A stretch of DNA of 64,000 nt from Patulibacter sp. SYSU D01012 (GTDB taxonomy: Bacteria; Actinomycetota; Thermoleophilia; Solirubrobacterales; Solirubrobacteraceae), in the NCBI RefSeq assembly GCF_017916475.1, contig NZ_JAFMTB010000001.1, forward strand, positions 1,826,043 through 1,890,042. The letters are read 5' to 3'. Positions 16,546 through 24,758 of this stretch are shown piece by piece. How positions within the stretch are numbered: position 1 is the first letter of the stretch; each line of letters starts with the position of its first letter. The notes below the pieces were generated by a model. The model made no database searches and was not told where the DNA came from. It saw nothing but the letters and a program-made list of their open reading frames with translations. The translations under genes were made by a program, and so were the position numbers.

Positions 16546-17988
16546 ATGGCCTGGAACATCGTCATCGCCGGGGGCGGCTTCGGCGGGCTCGCCGCCGCCC
16601 GCAAGCTCGAGCGGCTCCTGCCGCACAACAGCGCGCAGGTGACCCTCGTCTCCGACCAGAACTACCTGCTCTACACCCCGCTGCTGCCGGGCGCCGCCGC
16701 GGGCACGCTCGAGCCGCGCCACGCGGTCGTGCCGCTGCGCGACCAGCTGAAGAACACGCACGTGCTGCTCGCGTCCGTCACGGGCGCCGACCCGCAGCGC
16801 AAGGTCGTGCAGGTCACCACGGGCGACGGCCAGGAGAAGGAGCTGCCCTACGACCAGCTCATCGTCTCCGTCGGGTCGGTGTCGCGCACGCTGCCGATCC
16901 CCGGACTGGCCGAGCACGGCGTCGGGATGAAGACGCTGCCCGAGGCGATCGCGCTGCGCAACCGCCTGCTGCAGAGCCTGGAGGTCGCGGAGGGCATCGA
17001 CGACCCGCAGCAGCGGGCGGAGTGGCTGACGTTCGTCTTCGTCGGCGCCGGCTACGCGGGGCTCGAGGGCCTGGCCGAGCTGCAGGACTTCGCCACGGAC
17101 ATGATCGACCGCTACCCGCGGTGCCGCACCCAGGGCGTGCGCTTCATCCTCGTCGAGGCGCAGAAGCGCGTGATGCCCGAGATCCCGGCGTCGCTGGCCG
17201 ACTTCGCGATCGACGAGCTGCAGGCGCGGGGGATCGAGGTGCGCACGGGCACGACGATCGACGCGATGACGGAGCGCACCGCCACGCTGGCCGGCGGCGA
17301 GGTCGTGCCGACGCGCACCGTCGTCTGGACCGCGGGGGTCAAGCCCAGCCCGGTCGTCAAGCGCCTGGGCGTGCCGCTGCACGAGCGGTCGGGGCGCATC
17401 CTGGTGGAGCGCTCGCTCCAGGTGCAGGGCGTCGAGGGCGTGTGGGCCATCGGCGACGCCGCCCACGTGCCGGACCCGCGCGACCTGACCCGCCCGGCGC
17501 CGCCGACGGCGCAGCACGCGCTGCGGCAGGGGCGCAAGGTCGCCGAGAACGTCGCCCGCACGCTGTCGGGCCGCAAGCCGACGATCTTCCGCTACAAGAC
17601 GCTCGGCGTGTTCGTCGACCTGGGCCGCGGCAAGGCGGTCGCGTCGACGATGGGCCTGCGCTGGCGCGGCGTGCCGGCGTGGTTCCTGGCGCGCACCTAC
17701 CACCTGGCGTCGATGCCGGGCGTGCGCCGCAAGATCCGCCTGGTCGCGGACTGGACCGTCGGCCTGTTCTTCGGCCGCGACGGGTCGGAGCTCGGCCGGC
17801 TGGGGCACCCCGGGCGCCTGGACATGCCGGACCGCATCGCGCTCGAGCTGGAGGTGGCCGGCAAGGACGAGCACGGCTCGGCGCTGCCGCCCGTCGAGCA
17901 GACGGCGGCGGACAAGCCGGCGCCCGCGGCCCGGGACGAGGACGCTCTGCAGCCGCCGCGCGTGAACGAGCCGGCTGCCGGCGACTGA
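16546..17988 (+). CDS. ndh: Type II NADH:quinone oxidoreductase (NDH-2)
   Basis: 480 aa. A single-chain flavoprotein that passes electrons from NADH to quinone without pumping protons. FAD loop IVIAGGGFGGLAAARKLE at 4-21; LLYTPLLPGAAAGTLEPRH is the NDH-2 substrate-side motif; the NADH loop is FVFVGAGYAGLEGLAEL; and VWAIGDAAHVPDP is the second FAD contact, followed by PPTAQHALRQG, the quinone-site AQxAxQ-like motif (Q, H variant). The C-terminal amphipathic region (VRRKIRLVADWTVGLFFGRD) fits monotopic membrane attachment, and about 45 extra Pro/Ala residues follow. TACAAG lies 6 bases before the ATG. Confidence 0.92.
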   Translation: MAWNIVIAGGGFGGLAAARKLERLLPHNSAQVTLVSDQNYLLYTPLLPGAAAGTLEPRHAVVPLRDQLKNTHVLLASVTGADPQRKVVQVTTGDGQEKELPYDQLIVSVGSVSRTLPIPGLAEHGVGMKTLPEAIALRNRLLQSLEVAEGIDDPQQRAEWLTFVFVGAGYAGLEGLAELQDFATDMIDRYPRCRTQGVRFILVEAQKRVMPEIPASLADFAIDELQARGIEVRTGTTIDAMTERTATLAGGEVVPTRTVVWTAGVKPSPVVKRLGVPLHERSGRILVERSLQVQGVEGVWAIGDAAHVPDPRDLTRPAPPTAQHALRQGRKVAENVARTLSGRKPTIFRYKTLGVFVDLGRGKAVASTMGLRWRGVPAWFLARTYHLASMPGVRRKIRLVADWTVGLFFGRDGSELGRLGHPGRLDMPDRIALELEVAGKDEHGSALPPVEQTAADKPAPAARDEDALQPPRVNEPAAGD

Positions 17989-18015
17989 CCGCGCCGGGCC
18001 CGAGCCCGGCGGCGA

Positions 18016-18054
18016 GGCGTGCGCGGGGCGGCGGACGGCCGCGCCGCGCACGCC
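18016..18054. terminator. Bidirectional terminator between ndh and the glucosaminidase gene
   Basis: GGCGTGCGCGG pairs with CCGCGCACGCC (11 bp) with an inner G/C-rich extension. It lies between convergent genes, 27 bases after the ndh stop and 11 before the other stop. Confidence 0.65.
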
Positions 18055-18065
18055 CCGGAGCGTCC

Positions 18066-19100
18066 CTAGGCGGCGTCCCAGGGGATGAGCGGCAGCGTCT
18101 TGTCCGTCATCAGCTTGATGAGCAGCGAGCTGTAGGACGGGTCGGTGGCGTAGCCGGCCCGGTGGATCTCCTTCGCGAACTGCGCCGGGTCGTCCGTGTG
18201 GTCGAACGCCTTGGCGTAGCGGGCGTTCTGCCGCAGGAACAGGCCGTGGTCGTCGAACGACGCCTGCATCCCGCGGTACATGCGGAACTGGCCGATCTGG
18301 CGGACGAACGCCCCGGACTCGCTCTCCATCGTCTGCTTGTGGACGCAGCCGACGGCCTCGGTGCCCCAGCGGTAGACGCCGGGGGAGACGAGCTGCGCCT
18401 TGATGCCGAAGTAGTTGTTCGCGCCGGCGGTGGAGGTGCCCGACGCGGACTCGAGGATCGCCTGGGCGAGCGTCACCGACGCCGGCACGCCGGTCGTGCT
18501 CCGCGAGGCGCGCGCGAGCGGACCGGCGGCGGCCACGAAGGTGGCGCGGTCGGCGGGCGCCGGGTCCAGCGCCACGGTGGCGACGGACGAGCACCGCCCC
18601 TGCTGCGGGTTGTCGCCGGTGGGCGCGGGCGGGTCCGGGTACCCGCAGTACGCGGCGACGAGGGCGTTCTTCGACGCCGTCTCGATCGCCGCGTCGGGCA
18701 CGTACCCCGTGCGGCCGTTCGCCAGCTTGATGCGGTTCCAGACCCGCGAGTAGCCGTACTTGCCGGACGCGCGCGTGCCGTTGACCTGGCAGCGGATCCG
18801 CAGCCGGTCGCCGCTGCGCACGGTGCCGACGCGCGAGCCGGTGCCGGCGGCCGCACGGACGGTCAGGCGCGAGGCGCGGACGAGCCCCCAGTACGAGGGC
18901 CGCTTGTTCACCGCCCGGCTCCTGCCCGACGACGCCTTCGCGGGCGCGGACGCCGTCGTCGTGGCGGCCGGTGACGACGCGGCGCCGGTCGTGGTCGCGG
19001 CGCTCGTGCCGCCGGACGCGGCGGACGCGACGGCCGGGACGGCCGCGGCGGTCAGGGCCGCCGCCAGCAGCAGGGTCGGAGCGGTGGGGCGTGGCAGCAT
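18066..19100 (-). CDS. Secreted SH3b + glucosaminidase (GH73-like) cell-wall hydrolase
   Basis: 344 aa. Signal peptide MLPRPTAPTLLLAAALTAAAVPAVASA (about 1-27), then a Ser/Thr/Ala-rich spacer. An SH3b-like domain spans about 70-140 (LTVRAAAGTGSRVGTVRSGDRL ... WNRIKLANGRTGYVPDAAI). The C-terminal domain (about 175-340) is of the FlgJ/LytG glucosaminidase type: PLARASRSTTGVPASVTLAQAILESASG with the catalytic Glu in AILES, NNYFGIKA, and FRMYRGMQASFDDHGLFL. It should cleave the GlcNAc-MurNAc backbone of peptidoglycan outside the membrane. Followed on the same strand by the ABC exporter pair, but separated by about 70 bases and read away from it. Confidence 0.87.
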   Translation of the reverse strand: MLPRPTAPTLLLAAALTAAAVPAVASAASGGTSAATTTGAASSPAATTTASAPAKASSGRSRAVNKRPSYWGLVRASRLTVRAAAGTGSRVGTVRSGDRLRIRCQVNGTRASGKYGYSRVWNRIKLANGRTGYVPDAAIETASKNALVAAYCGYPDPPAPTGDNPQQGRCSSVATVALDPAPADRATFVAAAGPLARASRSTTGVPASVTLAQAILESASGTSTAGANNYFGIKAQLVSPGVYRWGTEAVGCVHKQTMESESGAFVRQIGQFRMYRGMQASFDDHGLFLRQNARYAKAFDHTDDPAQFAKEIHRAGYATDPSYSSLLIKLMTDKTLPLIPWDAA

Positions 19101-19169
19101 CGTGGGTAGGAACAGGCCGAGGCCCGGAGGGTTGCGGTCGCGGACGCACGTCCGTCCGGCGGGCGGACG

Positions 19170-21014
19170 TCAGGCGACGGGCTGCGCGGCGTCCTCGGTG
19201 CCGTGCTGCCAGTCCCTGTGCAGCTTGGCGTACGCGCCGCCGCGATGCAGCAACTCCTCGTGCGTGCCGACCTCGGCGATGCGTCCACCCTCGACGACCA
19301 CGATCAGGTCGGCGGTCCGGATGGTGGACAGCCGGTGGGCGATCACGATGGCCGTGCGGCCCGCCAGCAGGGTCGCGAGCGCCTCCTCGATCCGGCGCTC
19401 CGTCCGCAGGTCGACGTTGGCGGTGGCCTCGTCGAGGACGAGCAGGTCGGGGCCGTCGGGCCCGCCCGCGACGAGCGCGCGGGCGAACGCCACGAGCTGC
19501 CGCTGGCCGGCCGACAGCGACGTGCCGCGCTCGCCGACCTCGGTGTCGAGCCCCTGGGGGAGCGCGTCGAGCAGCTCGCGCGCGCCGATCCGGTCGACCG
19601 CGGCCTCGACCTCGGCCCGGGTTGCGCCGACGCGGGCGAAGGCGATGTTGTCCGCGACGGTGCCGGAGAAGAGGAAGCCCTCCTGCGGCACGATGCCCAT
19701 GCGGGCCCGCAGGTCGTTCTGGCGCACGTCGCGCAGGTCGACCCCGTCGAGCAGGACCCGGCCCTGCACGGGGTCGATGAACCGCGTGGCGAGCTTCGCC
19801 AGCGTGGACTTGCCGGCGCCGGTCGGCCCGACGAGCGCGGCCGTCGCCCCGGCGGGGACGGTCAGGTCGACGTCCTCGAGCACCGTCCGCGCGAGGGCGG
19901 GGTCGGACGCGCCGGTGCGGGCGCCGTACGAGAACGTCACGTGGTCGAAGCGCAGCTCGCCGCGCAGCGGCGTGGGGAGCGGCCGCGGGTCGTCCGGGTC
20001 GGTCAGCGTCGACTCCTGCTCCAGCAGCGCCCCGATCTTGTCCAGCGCCGCCATCCCGGACTGGAACGTCGTGTAGACGTTCGACAGGTCGGTGATCGGC
20101 CCGAAGAAGTTGTCGAGCGCGGTGACGAAGCCCACGAGGACCCCGATCGTCACGGCGCCATCGATCGCCTCGCCGCCGCCGACGAGCAGCACGATGACGA
20201 TCGCGGCGGTCGACAGGTACTCCACCGCGGGGAAGTACGCGGCGTTCAGGTGCACCGTCGTCATGTTCGCGGCCCGGTTGTCGTCGCCGAGCTCGTGGAA
20301 GCGCCGCAGGTGCCCGCGCTCCCGGCCGTAGGAGCGGATGACGCGGACGCCGGAGAGGGTCTCCTGCAGGTGCGCGGTGATCGCCCCGATCGTCTCGCGG
20401 GTGCGGGCGAACGCGTCGACGGAGGCCAGGCGGAAGGCGACCGACCCGGCCAGCAGCACGGGGATCGTCGTGAAGGTGATGAGCGCCAGCTTCGCGTCGA
20501 GCGACAGCAGGATCACGATCGAGCCGACCAGCAGCAGCAGCGACTGCACGAGCGTCACCAGGCTGGACGAGATCATCTGCTGCAACGCGTCGACGTCGTT
20601 CGTCATCCGCGAGACGAGCACGCCGGCGCGCTGGCGCTCGTGGTAGCTGACCGGCATCGTCAGCAGGTGCCGGAAGATCCGCTCCCGCAGGTCGGTCAGC
20701 AGGCGCGCGCCGAGCCAGCCGACCAGGCGGGCCAGGGCGACGCTCGACGCCAGCCCGACGAGCGAGATCACGACGAACGCGACGACGAGCAGCGTCAGGG
20801 TGTGCAGGTCGCCCTGCGCCAGGCCGTCGTCGACGGCGCGCTGCACGAGCGGCGCCGGGGCGAGCATCGCCCCGGTCGAGAGCAGCAGCACGACGCCGAG
20901 CAGGAGCAGCCGCGGGCGGTACGGCGCGAGCATCCCGAAGAGCCGCCGGATGCGGCGGGAGCGGCCGCGGGTCGCCTCGCGGCGGCGGCGGACGTCGGCC
21001 ATCCAGGTGCTCAC
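19170..21014 (-). CDS. ABC exporter half-transporter, canonical NBD (subunit 2 of heterodimer)
   Basis: 614 aa. Six membrane helices (about 25-310) fused to an ATPase: Walker A VGPTGAGKST, Q-loop IVPQEGFLFSGTV, signature SLSAGQRQ (LSAGQ rather than LSGGQ), Walker B LLVLDEATANVD with the catalytic Glu, and the H-loop IVIAHRLST. GTG at 21014 (VSTWMADV) overlaps the stop of the upstream half-transporter. Family members export lipids, peptides or drugs. Together with its neighbour it forms an asymmetric pair in which this subunit supplies the hydrolytic Walker B. Confidence 0.9.
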   Translation of the reverse strand: MSTWMADVRRRREATRGRSRRIRRLFGMLAPYRPRLLLLGVVLLLSTGAMLAPAPLVQRAVDDGLAQGDLHTLTLLVVAFVVISLVGLASSVALARLVGWLGARLLTDLRERIFRHLLTMPVSYHERQRAGVLVSRMTNDVDALQQMISSSLVTLVQSLLLLVGSIVILLSLDAKLALITFTTIPVLLAGSVAFRLASVDAFARTRETIGAITAHLQETLSGVRVIRSYGRERGHLRRFHELGDDNRAANMTTVHLNAAYFPAVEYLSTAAIVIVLLVGGGEAIDGAVTIGVLVGFVTALDNFFGPITDLSNVYTTFQSGMAALDKIGALLEQESTLTDPDDPRPLPTPLRGELRFDHVTFSYGARTGASDPALARTVLEDVDLTVPAGATAALVGPTGAGKSTLAKLATRFIDPVQGRVLLDGVDLRDVRQNDLRARMGIVPQEGFLFSGTVADNIAFARVGATRAEVEAAVDRIGARELLDALPQGLDTEVGERGTSLSAGQRQLVAFARALVAGGPDGPDLLVLDEATANVDLRTERRIEEALATLLAGRTAIVIAHRLSTIRTADLIVVVEGGRIAEVGTHEELLHRGGAYAKLHRDWQHGTEDAAQPVA

Positions 21015-22891
21015 GCCTCGACCTCCGCCGGGCGCTCCTCGCGGGAGAGGAACACCTGGTCCGCCATGCCGTACGTGACGATCTCGCGGTACAGGCCCGA
21101 CCGCGCGACGAGGTCGGCGTGCGTGCCGACGTCCGCCACCCGGCCGCCCTCGAGGACGACCACGCGGTCCGCGAGCAGGACGGTCGACAGGCGGTGCGCG
21201 ATCACGAGCGTGGTGCGCCCGCGCATGACCTCGCGCAGCGCGTCCGTGATCCGCTGCTCGGTCGACGCGTCGACGTTGCTCGTCGCGTCGTCCAGGACCA
21301 GGATGCGAGGCCCACCCGTCCCGCCCGCCCCGCCGGCCCCGCCCGTCCCGCCGGCCCCGCCGGCGGTGACGTCCGCCTCGCCGCGCGGGCGGTCCGAGCC
21401 GGCCAGCAGGGCGCGGGCGATCGCCAGGCGCTGGCGCTGGCCGCCCGACAGGGTCAGGCCCCGCTCGCCGACGACGGTGTCCAGGCCGTCCGGCAGCTCG
21501 GCGATGAACTCGTCCGCGCGGGCGCGGCGCGCGGCCTCCTCGATCTGCGCGCGCGACGCGCCCGGCGCGGCGTAGGCGATGTTCTCGGCGACCGTGGCGG
21601 TGAAGAGGAACGGGTCGTCGTCGACGACCGCGATCTCGTGGCGCAGCGCGGTCGGGTCCACGTCGCGGACGTCGACCCCGTCGATCAGCACGCGGCCCTC
21701 CGCCGGGTCGTACAGGCGGGGGAGGAGCTGGACGAGCGCGGTCTTGCCCGAGCCGGTCTGCCCGACGATCGCGACCCGCTCGCCCGCCCGGACGTGCAGG
21801 TCGACGTCCTGCAGCGCCGCGTCGCGGCGCCCCGCGTAGCGCAGGGTGACGTGCTCGAAGTCGATGGCGCCGATGGCGCCGTCCGGGCCGGGGCCGCGGG
21901 TGGGCAGCGTGCGCACCCGGTCGGCGGGCGGCGCCGCGATCGCCGGCTCGCGGTCGAGGACCTCGAACAGGCGGGCCCCGGACGCGGTGGCGCGCTGGCC
22001 CAGGCCGAGCATCACGCCGAGCGAGCGCAGCGGCTGGACGAGCATCATCACGTAGACGAAGAAGGCGGTGAACTGCCCGACGGTGATGGTGTCGCTCACG
22101 ACCATCCGGCCGCCGACGAGCAGGACGATCGCCAGGCTGATCTGCGGCAGGAACTGCACGAACGGCTGGAAGGCCGCGTCGATCCGCACGGCCCGCATCT
22201 GCTTGTCGAACGCGTGCTCGACGGCGTCCGAGAACGCCTTCCGGCGCCGGTCCTCGGCGGCGAAGGCCTTCACCACGCGGATGCCCGAGATCGACTCCTC
22301 GGCGGAGGCGGTGACCTCGGCGACGGCCTGCTGGGCGTCCTGCTGCGCGGGGCGCCCGCGGGTGCCGTAGGCGTGGCCGACGACGACGATCAGCGGCGCG
22401 GGCAGCAGGCACGCGACGGTGAGCAGCGGCTGCTGGATCGCCATGGCGATCGCCGCCAGCACGACGGTCAGCAGGGACTGCACGACGAAGACCAGGCCGT
22501 AGCCCAGGAAGAACCGCACCGCGGACAGGTCGACCGTCGAGCGCGACATCAGCTGGCCCGTCTGCCAGGTGTCGAAGAACCCCAGGTCGAGGGCCTGCAG
22601 GTGGCCGTAGAGCCGCTCGCGCAGGTCCTGCTCGACGCCGAGCGAGACGCGCCCCGCGACCAGTCGTCGGCCGACCGTCAGCAGCATCCGCCCCAGGCCG
22701 AGCGCCGCGAGCGCGACGGCGAACTCGACGAGCCCCCCGTGGTCGCCGGCGCGGATGCGGTCGATGGCGCGGCCGATGAGCCACGGGCTCAGGACGGTGA
22801 CGCCCATCGCGCACAGCGCGAGCAGGAACGAGAGGGCCCAGGCGCGGCGGTATGGCCGCAGGAAGCCGAGCAGGCGACGGAACGTTCCCAC
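21011..22891 (-). CDS. ABC exporter half-transporter with degenerate Walker B (subunit 1)
   Basis: 626 aa. Transmembrane domain about 15-310, then the NBD: Walker A VGQTGSGKTA, signature LTLSGGQRQ, Walker B ILVLDDATSNVD in which the catalytic Glu is Asp, H-loop LVIAHRLST. The Asp is the mark of the degenerate site in heterodimeric exporters such as TM287/288 and BmrCD. Between the signature and Walker B there is an unusual Gly/Thr/Ala-rich insertion (coding 21311-21366). GTG start is 7 bases after TACACT read on the minus strand (22899-22904), so the pair starts with a leaderless transcript; its stop overlaps the second subunit. Confidence 0.9.
   Translation of the reverse strand: MGTFRRLLGFLRPYRRAWALSFLLALCAMGVTVLSPWLIGRAIDRIRAGDHGGLVEFAVALAALGLGRMLLTVGRRLVAGRVSLGVEQDLRERLYGHLQALDLGFFDTWQTGQLMSRSTVDLSAVRFFLGYGLVFVVQSLLTVVLAAIAMAIQQPLLTVACLLPAPLIVVVGHAYGTRGRPAQQDAQQAVAEVTASAEESISGIRVVKAFAAEDRRRKAFSDAVEHAFDKQMRAVRIDAAFQPFVQFLPQISLAIVLLVGGRMVVSDTITVGQFTAFFVYVMMLVQPLRSLGVMLGLGQRATASGARLFEVLDREPAIAAPPADRVRTLPTRGPGPDGAIGAIDFEHVTLRYAGRRDAALQDVDLHVRAGERVAIVGQTGSGKTALVQLLPRLYDPAEGRVLIDGVDVRDVDPTALRHEIAVVDDDPFLFTATVAENIAYAAPGASRAQIEEAARRARADEFIAELPDGLDTVVGERGLTLSGGQRQRLAIARALLAGSDRPRGEADVTAGGAGGTGGAGGAGGTGGPRILVLDDATSNVDASTEQRITDALREVMRGRTTLVIAHRLSTVLLADRVVVLEGGRVADVGTHADLVARSGLYREIVTYGMADQVFLSREERPAEVEA
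21311..21366 (-). repeat. Gly-rich simple repeat inside the ABC exporter NBD
   Basis: A run of GGC/GGG/ACC/GCC codons encodes (Gly-Gly-Ala/Thr)n just before Walker B. The sequence is an imperfect 9-base repeat on the DNA level (CCGCCGGCC/CCGCCCGTC units), so length variation between strains is likely. Confidence 0.7.
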
Positions 22892-22977
22892 CCGGTCGAG
22901 TGTACGGAGGGGTCCTCCGCACCCCGTCGCCACGGGCGATCCGCGGCGGACGCCGGTCGGGCGGGGATACTCCGCCG

Positions 22978-23172
22978 GTGTCGACTCCCTTCGGCCTCTG
23001 CGACGCGTGCGCGCACCAGCGCCTGGTGGGCAACACCCGCGGGTCGACGTTCTCGCTCTGCGGCCGCTCGCGGACCGACGACCGGTACCCGCGATACCCC
23101 CGGATGCCGGTGCTCGCCTGCCCCGGCTTCGAGCCGCGTCCGGCCGAGGGAGGGGAGGCCGGTGACCGCTGA
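22978..23172 (+). CDS. Small Cys-rich (zinc-ribbon-like) protein
   Basis: 64 aa. Cysteines occur as FGLCDACAHQRLV, TFSLCGRS and PVLACPGFEP, that is CxxC plus two single cysteines with conserved-looking polar neighbours (NTRGSTFSLCGRSRTDDRYPRYPRMPV broken here only by description). I have the impression that short proteins with this pattern occur widely in actinobacteria, but no function is known to me; a metal site is likely. GTG is 6 bases after GATACT (22966-22971), so leaderless. The end overlaps the next gene by 11 bases, suggesting coupling with the MFS pump. Confidence 0.75.
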   Translation: MSTPFGLCDACAHQRLVGNTRGSTFSLCGRSRTDDRYPRYPRMPVLACPGFEPRPAEGGEAGDR

Positions 23173-24721
23173 CGCGCGCGCGAAGCGCCTGACGCTGCTC
23201 GCCTGCGTCCTGGGCTCGACGATCGTCACCCTGGACGCCTTCGTCGTCAACGTCGCGCTGACGGCGATCCGCGACGACCTCGGTGGCGGCCTGGCGGGCC
23301 AGCAGTGGACGACGAACGCCTACCTGCTGACGCTCGGGTCGCTCCTGCTGGTCGCCGGGTCGATCGGCGACGTCCTCGGCGAGCGCCGCGTGTTCGTGCT
23401 GGGCGTCGCGCTCTTCGGCGTCACCTCGGTCGTCTGCGCGCTCGCCCCGACGATCGAGCTGCTCGTCGTCGGCCGGGCCCTGCAGGGCGTGGCCGGGGCG
23501 CTGCTGACCCCGGCGGCGCTCGCCGTCATCGTGGCCGTCTTCGACGAGGGCGAGCGCAGCCGGGCCATCGGCACCTGGACGGCGTGGAGCGGCATCGGCG
23601 CGGCGGCGGGGCCGGTCGTCGGCGGCTGGCTCATCGACGTCGGCTCGTGGCACTGGGTCTTCCTCATCAACGTGCCGCTCGTCCTCGGGACGATCGCCAT
23701 CGTGCTGCGCGCCGTCCCGGCCGCGGGCGGCGGCGAGCGCACCCGGCGGGTCGACGTGGTGGGCGCGCTGCTCTGCGCCCTGGGGCTCGGGGGCGTGACG
23801 TTCGGCCTGATCCAGCAGCCGCTGTCGGGCTGGGGCAGCACCGCGGTGCTCGCGCCCGCGGCGGCGGGCGCGGCGCTGCTCGTGGCCTTCGTCGGGCACG
23901 AGCGGCGCGCCGCGGACCCGATGCTGCCGCTGTCCCTGTTCCGGCGCCGCAACTTCGCCTGGGGCAACGTGGAGACGCTGCTCATGTACGGCGGGCTCGC
24001 CCTCATGAGCTTCTACCTGACGATCTTCCTGCAGCAGGTCGCCGGCTGGGACGCCCTGGCCGCGGGCGCCGCGACCCTGCCCACGACCGTGGTGATGCTG
24101 CTGCTGGCCGGGCGCTTCGGCGGGCTCGCCGACCGGCTGGGGCCGCGCCGCTTCATGGCCGCCGGCCCCGTCGTGGCGGGGGCCGGGATGCTGCTGCTCC
24201 TGCGGGTCGACGCCGCGCCGGACTACGTCACGGAGGTGCTGCCGGCGGTCCTCGTCTTCGCGCTCGGCCTGTCGGCGACGGTCGCGCCGCTGACCGCGGC
24301 GGTGCTCGCCGACGCCGACCGCGACAACGCGGGCGCCGCGTCCGGCACGAACAACGCCGTGGCGCGCCTGGCGGGCCTGCTGGCGATCGCGGGCGTCGGC
24401 GTCGCCGTCGCCGCGAGCTTCGGCGCGGCGGTCGACGACGGGGTCGCCGGGCGGCCGCTCGGGCCCGCGGCGCGCGCCGCGGTCGCGGACGTGCGGGACG
24501 CCCCGCTCGGCCGGCCCGACGTCGCCGGGCTGCCGGCCGGCGACGCGGCGACGGTGCGGGCGGCGGCGCAGGACGCGTCCGTGCACGCCTTCCACGTCGG
24601 GATCGGGGTGGCCGGCGGGCTGCTGCTGCTGGGCGGCCTGCTCGGCGCCGTGGGCATTCGCGACCCGGAGCGGCCGTCGCCCGCCCCGGGGCCGCTGGAC
24701 GGCGCCGCGGCGACCCGCTAG
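23162..24721 (+). CDS. DHA2-family MFS drug:H+ antiporter (EmrB/QacA type)
   Basis: 519 aa with 14 predicted membrane helices. Motifs: TIVTLDAFVVNVALTAI (DHA2 motif D1, LDxTVVNVALP-like), motif A GSIGDVLGERRVFVLGV, and motif C GIGAAAGPVVGGWLID. It should export hydrophobic compounds using the proton gradient. GTG start lies inside the Cys-rich gene. It is upstream of a glutathionyl-hydroquinone reductase, and the pair may serve defence against quinones or phenolics, which is inference. Confidence 0.9.
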   Translation: MTADARAKRLTLLACVLGSTIVTLDAFVVNVALTAIRDDLGGGLAGQQWTTNAYLLTLGSLLLVAGSIGDVLGERRVFVLGVALFGVTSVVCALAPTIELLVVGRALQGVAGALLTPAALAVIVAVFDEGERSRAIGTWTAWSGIGAAAGPVVGGWLIDVGSWHWVFLINVPLVLGTIAIVLRAVPAAGGGERTRRVDVVGALLCALGLGGVTFGLIQQPLSGWGSTAVLAPAAAGAALLVAFVGHERRAADPMLPLSLFRRRNFAWGNVETLLMYGGLALMSFYLTIFLQQVAGWDALAAGAATLPTTVVMLLLAGRFGGLADRLGPRRFMAAGPVVAGAGMLLLLRVDAAPDYVTEVLPAVLVFALGLSATVAPLTAAVLADADRDNAGAASGTNNAVARLAGLLAIAGVGVAVAASFGAAVDDGVAGRPLGPAARAAVADVRDAPLGRPDVAGLPAGDAATVRAAAQDASVHAFHVGIGVAGGLLLLGGLLGAVGIRDPERPSPAPGPLDGAAATR

Positions 24722-24726
24722 CCTTG

Positions 24727-24744
24727 TCGTTGCACACGCAACGA
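24727..24744. promoter_or_regulatory. Perfect inverted repeat (operator candidate) before the GS-HQR gene
   Basis: TCGTTGC-ACAC-GCAACGA: 7-bp perfect arms with a 4-base spacer, ending 14 bases before the ATG. It is AT-richer than its surroundings and sits where a repressor would block transcription. Which regulator binds is unknown; none of the usual quinone sensors is encoded nearby. Confidence 0.55.
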
Positions 24745-24758
24745 TTCGGGACGGCGAG

